From: CAMEON01 sp045602325
Lineage (GTDB): Bacteria; Bacillota; Clostridia; Oscillospirales; CAG-272
Direction: 5' to 3'
NCBI GenBank assembly: GCA_045602325.1
Contig: JAZSBH010000159.1
Coordinates: 1 to 8,371, forward strand
DNA: 8,371 nucleotides
Shown piece after piece: positions 5,730 through 8,371 of this stretch. The stretch's first letter is position 1, and each line of letters opens with the position of its first letter. The position numbers were made by a program, and so were the translations under genes. The notes under the pieces were generated by a model that saw nothing but the letters and a program-made list of their open reading frames with translations, did not search any database and had not been told where the DNA came from.

Positions 5730-6542
5730 TCATCCGAGCAGAATATCCGACACCAGCATGACGCAAAATCCCACGAGCAGGGCGTAGGTCGCTCCTCGCT
5801 CACAGCCATGAGCGTGTGTCTCAGGAATCATTTCGTCGCTGATGATGTAGAGCATGGTGCCGCCCGCGAAAGCCAAGGCAAAGGGCAGAATGGCGGCAGA
5901 GACGGCAACGGCAAAATAACCGATGAGGGTACCGATGACCTCCACAAGTCCCGTCCCAAGAGCGATGGCAAAGGTTTTACCGGGCTTGATACCGGCGGCC
6001 AGCATGGGGCCGATGATGACCATACCCTCGGGGATATTCTGCAAGGCGATACCGCCCGCGATCAGTAGCGCCTCGGCGGTGTTGCCCGAGCCAAAGCCCA
6101 CGCCCGCGGCGATACCCTCGGGGAGGTTGTGGGTGGCGATGGCCATGACGAACAGAAGCACCTTGCCGGCGTTGCGGTTGTTGGGGTGGATTTCCTGATC
6201 CACGTCGGCCATTTTATGCAGGTGGGGCACCAGGCGATCCACCAGGTTGAGGCACAAAGCGCCCACGAATATGCCAGCCACGGTCATGAGCAGGGCGATC
6301 AGCTTGGCCAGGAGGGGAGACAGAGCAGCTCCATCCCCGGTTGCGGAGGCGAACATGGTGTAGCCGTAGTCCACCGAGGGGATGATGAGTCCCAGCACAG
6401 CGGCGGCCAGCATGACCCCGGCGGCGAAGGCCAGGACAATATCCGAAAAGCGGTGGGATGCTTTCTTGAAGACAAAGCCAATGGCGGCACCAAACACGGT
6501 TGCGCCACCAACTCCCAGCGCTGTGAGTAGAACCATATCCAT
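5730..6542 (-). CDS. ZIP family divalent metal transporter (GufA/ZupT-like)
   Basis: This 270-residue membrane protein has about eight hydrophobic segments. The two metal-binding helices are plain: HNLPEG (138-143) in the fourth and QNIPEG (168-173) in the fifth, with E201 in the next helix. The loop between helices three and four (about 104-125) carries HLHK and DQEIHPN, with H107, H109 and H119 as possible metal contacts. ZIP proteins import zinc, and sometimes iron or manganese, down a gradient; the metal cannot be fixed here. The QNIPEG form in the fifth helix is normal for the GufA-like subgroup. AAAGGAG eight bases upstream supports the start at 6542; a second ATG two codons in is possible. 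It is last in a minus-strand group behind the FliB-like gene, 39 bases away. Confidence 0.95.
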   Translation of the reverse strand: MDMVLLTALGVGGATVFGAAIGFVFKKASHRFSDIVLAFAAGVMLAAAVLGLIIPSVDYGYTMFASATGDGAALSPLLAKLIALLMTVAGIFVGALCLNLVDRLVPHLHKMADVDQEIHPNNRNAGKVLLFVMAIATHNLPEGIAAGVGFGSGNTAEALLIAGGIALQNIPEGMVIIGPMLAAGIKPGKTFAIALGTGLVEVIGTLIGYFAVAVSAAILPFALAFAGGTMLYIISDEMIPETHAHGCERGATYALLVGFCVMLVSDILLG

Positions 6543-6561
6543 GGATCATTCTCCTTTCGTC

Positions 6562-6575
6562 AATATTTAAATATT
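6562..6575. promoter_or_regulatory. AT-only perfect palindrome before the ZIP transporter
   Basis: AATATTTAAATATT is a perfect 14-base palindrome about 20 bases before the transporter ATG and just upstream of its ribosome site. It could be an operator for a metal-responsive repressor, or chance in an AT-rich gap. No good -35/-10 pair was seen nearby. Confidence 0.35.
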
Positions 6576-6581
6576 TATCTG

Positions 6582-7577
6582 TCAGAACACCGCATCCTCA
6601 ACCTCGCCCATCAGCCGCTCCAGATTCTCCTCGGAATACTCGATTTCGGAGGAAAACATACGGGCATCCTCGCAGAGGGAGTCGAAATCCTTCCCTCCCG
6701 TGGCACGGTGAATGGCATGGATGATGACCGTGCAGAGCACGGCGAATGCGGTACGGGTGCGCCTGGCGTCGGGCCAATCCGTGACGTCGGCGGTCATGTA
6801 GCGGTAGAGGAAGTAGCAGACCAGATTCTCGTAGGCCACGTCGGTCTCTCCGTCCAACTCGCGGAGGGGGTCACCGTCAAGCCATTCCAACGCATTGAGG
6901 TATGCATCCCACGCGGGATCCAACCGCTCCATATCTCGCAGGATGGCGGCGATGTGGGGAAATCTCTTGAAGGCGTCCGTGACGCTCTCACGCAAGTCTA
7001 TGTCGCTGTGGTAAAAAACGCGGCGAATTCGGTCAGATAAAGGCACGGAACGGTCTTGCAGGAGGGGGAGAAGCCGCTCGCGCCGTTGCAAAAGGTCGCC
7101 TGTTGACTCGTCAAGCTCTTCCGACTCCTCACGGGCATACCGCTCACGGGCGGCCTCTTCAGGAGGAAGCCCCACCACCGAAAAAGGCTCGGTCTGGGAG
7201 AGGATCAAAGCTACGGCGGCTTCACAACAGAGACCAAGCCCCAGCTCCACGCGGTCGGGCAGGACGTTACGGAAGCGAGGATGATCGGCGCAGATATGGC
7301 AGAGGGAGTCCTCCCCCAGTTCGGTGATGAGATCGCAGAGACCGTTTCGATTCAAAAAGGGACAGCGCTCGTCGGAGGTAAGCCGAAAGCAGGGCGGGTC
7401 TGCCTCACGGTCGATGCTACGTCGCAGACGCTCACCCATGGTTCCCTGCACATCGTCATAGCGGGCGAGAGCTTCCGGGTCCACGTCGATCTCCCAGCCC
7501 ACACAGCAGGAATGGCGACAGGCGGAGGCGATGCATTTGAAGGATGCATAATAGTTTGGTACGTATACAGGTTTCAT
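6582..7577 (-). CDS. fliB: FliB-like cysteine-rich protein (flagellin lysine-N-methylase family)
   Basis: This 331-residue protein matches the family annotated as flagellin lysine-N-methylase (FliB), which in Salmonella methylates flagellin lysines. The N-terminal third carries the cysteine signature: C15-x4-C20-x3-C24-C25-VGWEID, C63, RCPFLNRNGLCDL (C72, C81), LCHICADHPRF (C93, C96) and C117-C118. This pattern looks able to hold an iron-sulfur cluster. The rest is mostly helical and poorly conserved. No flagellar gene is in the window; the family also occurs in non-motile gut Clostridia, so the target may not be flagellin. The ATG at 7577 lacks a clear ribosome site in the 15-base gap after the epimerase stop, so translation may be coupled to that gene. 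Confidence 0.85.
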   Translation of the reverse strand: MKPVYVPNYYASFKCIASACRHSCCVGWEIDVDPEALARYDDVQGTMGERLRRSIDREADPPCFRLTSDERCPFLNRNGLCDLITELGEDSLCHICADHPRFRNVLPDRVELGLGLCCEAAVALILSQTEPFSVVGLPPEEAARERYAREESEELDESTGDLLQRRERLLPLLQDRSVPLSDRIRRVFYHSDIDLRESVTDAFKRFPHIAAILRDMERLDPAWDAYLNALEWLDGDPLRELDGETDVAYENLVCYFLYRYMTADVTDWPDARRTRTAFAVLCTVIIHAIHRATGGKDFDSLCEDARMFSSEIEYSEENLERLMGEVEDAVF

Positions 7578-7592
7578 AAATGTGTTTTCGGT

Positions 7593-8371
7593 TCAGAATT
7601 TCCGCCAAACCATCCGATCCACCACGCTCGTATAGGATTGAATGAAGTGGATCACCTTGGTAGATACATTCTCCTCAGTATAATCAGGTACGGGAATGCC
7701 ACAGTTCCCATCAGCGATCATTTCAACTGCCGTAGAAACAGCCTGCAAGAGGCTTTCTTCATGAATACCTGCCAAAAGGAAGCAGGCTTTATCCATCGCC
7801 TCGGGGCGCTCGGTGGAGGTGCGAATGCAAACAGCCGGAAACGGCTTCCCAATAGACGTATAGAAGCTGGATTCTTCCGGAAGCGTTCCACTATCCGAAA
7901 CTACGGCAAAAGCGTTCATCTGAAGCTGGTTATAGTCGTGGAAGCCCAACGGCTCATGCAAAATCACGCGGGGATCCAAGGGAAATCCGGAGGCGGCCAA
8001 TCGTTTGCGGGCACGGGGATGGCAGGAATAGAGGATCGGCATATCGTACCGCTCTGCCAAACGGTTTACAGCCGTAAACAAAGACAGGAAATTCTTTTCC
8101 GTATCAATATTCTCTTCGCGGTGAGCGGAAAGCAGTATATAACCTTTGGGAGAAAGACCCAGGCGGTTTAAAACATCGCTGTTTTCGATATCAGCAAGAT
8201 TCGCGCGAAGTACCTCGGCCATGGGAGAGCCCGTAACGAAGGTGCGCTCGGGAGGCAGACCGCAGGCAAGCAGGTTGCGGCGAGCATGCTCGGAATAGGC
8301 CAAATTCACGTCCGAAATGATATCCACGATGCGACGGTTGGTCTCCTCGGGGAGGCACTCATCCATACAGC
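7593..8371 (-). CDS. wecB: UDP-N-acetylglucosamine 2-epimerase, non-hydrolysing (partial, 5' end off window)
   Basis: The open frame reaches the right edge, so the gene is incomplete; about 258 C-terminal residues are seen of the roughly 370 usual for the family. Seen motifs are DECLPEETNRRIVD near the edge, SPMAEVL, LLSAHREENID (catalytic His/Arg region), SCHPRARKRL, EPLGFHDYNQLQ and VSDSGTLPEESSF (UDP-sugar binding). The methionine at 8366 is internal, since family members have a Cys or Phe-containing run before DE. The enzyme inverts C2 of a UDP-GlcNAc-type sugar for surface polysaccharide. The PEETNR and TSTERPEAM features resemble the CapG/FnlC branch, which acts on 6-deoxy sugars toward UDP-L-FucNAc, but the substrate is not certain. 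A polysaccharide cluster probably lies beyond the edge. Confidence 0.92.
   Translation of the reverse strand, partial: CMDECLPEETNRRIVDIISDVNLAYSEHARRNLLACGLPPERTFVTGSPMAEVLRANLADIENSDVLNRLGLSPKGYILLSAHREENIDTEKNFLSLFTAVNRLAERYDMPILYSCHPRARKRLAASGFPLDPRVILHEPLGFHDYNQLQMNAFAVVSDSGTLPEESSFYTSIGKPFPAVCIRTSTERPEAMDKACFLLAGIHEESLLQAVSTAVEMIADGNCGIPVPDYTEENVSTKVIHFIQSYTSVVDRMVWRKF

Noticed and set aside
7281..8171. 296-codon plus-strand open frame
   Set aside because: It lies antisense across the FliB-like and epimerase genes, both with clear family motifs, and shows no recognisable domain.

Overview
The window looks like chromosome of a moderately GC-rich Clostridia-type Firmicute, probably a gut Oscillospirales relative. 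The taxonomic call is an inference from protein style, strong AAGGAG/GGAGG ribosome sites, sigma-A-type promoters with 17-base spacers, and a mix of anaerobe-type genes (ferredoxin, Crp/Fnr regulator, FliB-like protein). No tRNA, rRNA, CRISPR or transposase is visible.

Layout. (1) Positions 1-447 hold no convincing gene. They contain about ten different, nearly back-to-back perfect inverted repeats. (2) From 4047 down to 448 on the minus strand runs a tight five-gene operon: SCP2-like protein, class III (glutamate-1-semialdehyde-mutase-like) aminotransferase, low-molecular-weight protein-tyrosine-phosphatase family protein, SfsA nuclease-family protein, and a small cupin. A clear promoter (TTTACA-17-TATAAT) precedes it, and the genes touch or overlap. 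(3) At 4147-5667 a Crp/Fnr-family regulator (minus) and a two-cluster ferredoxin-like protein (plus) are divergently transcribed. Their -10 elements lie side by side, and a GTTGA-N4-TCAAC inverted repeat sits between the genes. (4) A strong bidirectional terminator (5677-5718) separates the ferredoxin gene from a convergent minus-strand group. That group is a ZIP metal transporter preceded by a FliB-like cysteine-rich protein and a UDP-N-acetylglucosamine 2-epimerase that runs off the right edge.

How the parts fit. The best supported circuit is regulator-operator-ferredoxin. The inverted repeat is centred at -41.5 relative to the predicted ferredoxin start, the classical class II activator position. 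The same site lies about +10 to +23 in the regulator's own transcript, so binding could activate the ferredoxin gene and repress the regulator. The five-gene operon has no obvious common pathway; its first two genes look like a functional pair of unknown role. The hairpin mosaic at the left edge lies just downstream of that operon and is the least explained part of the window.
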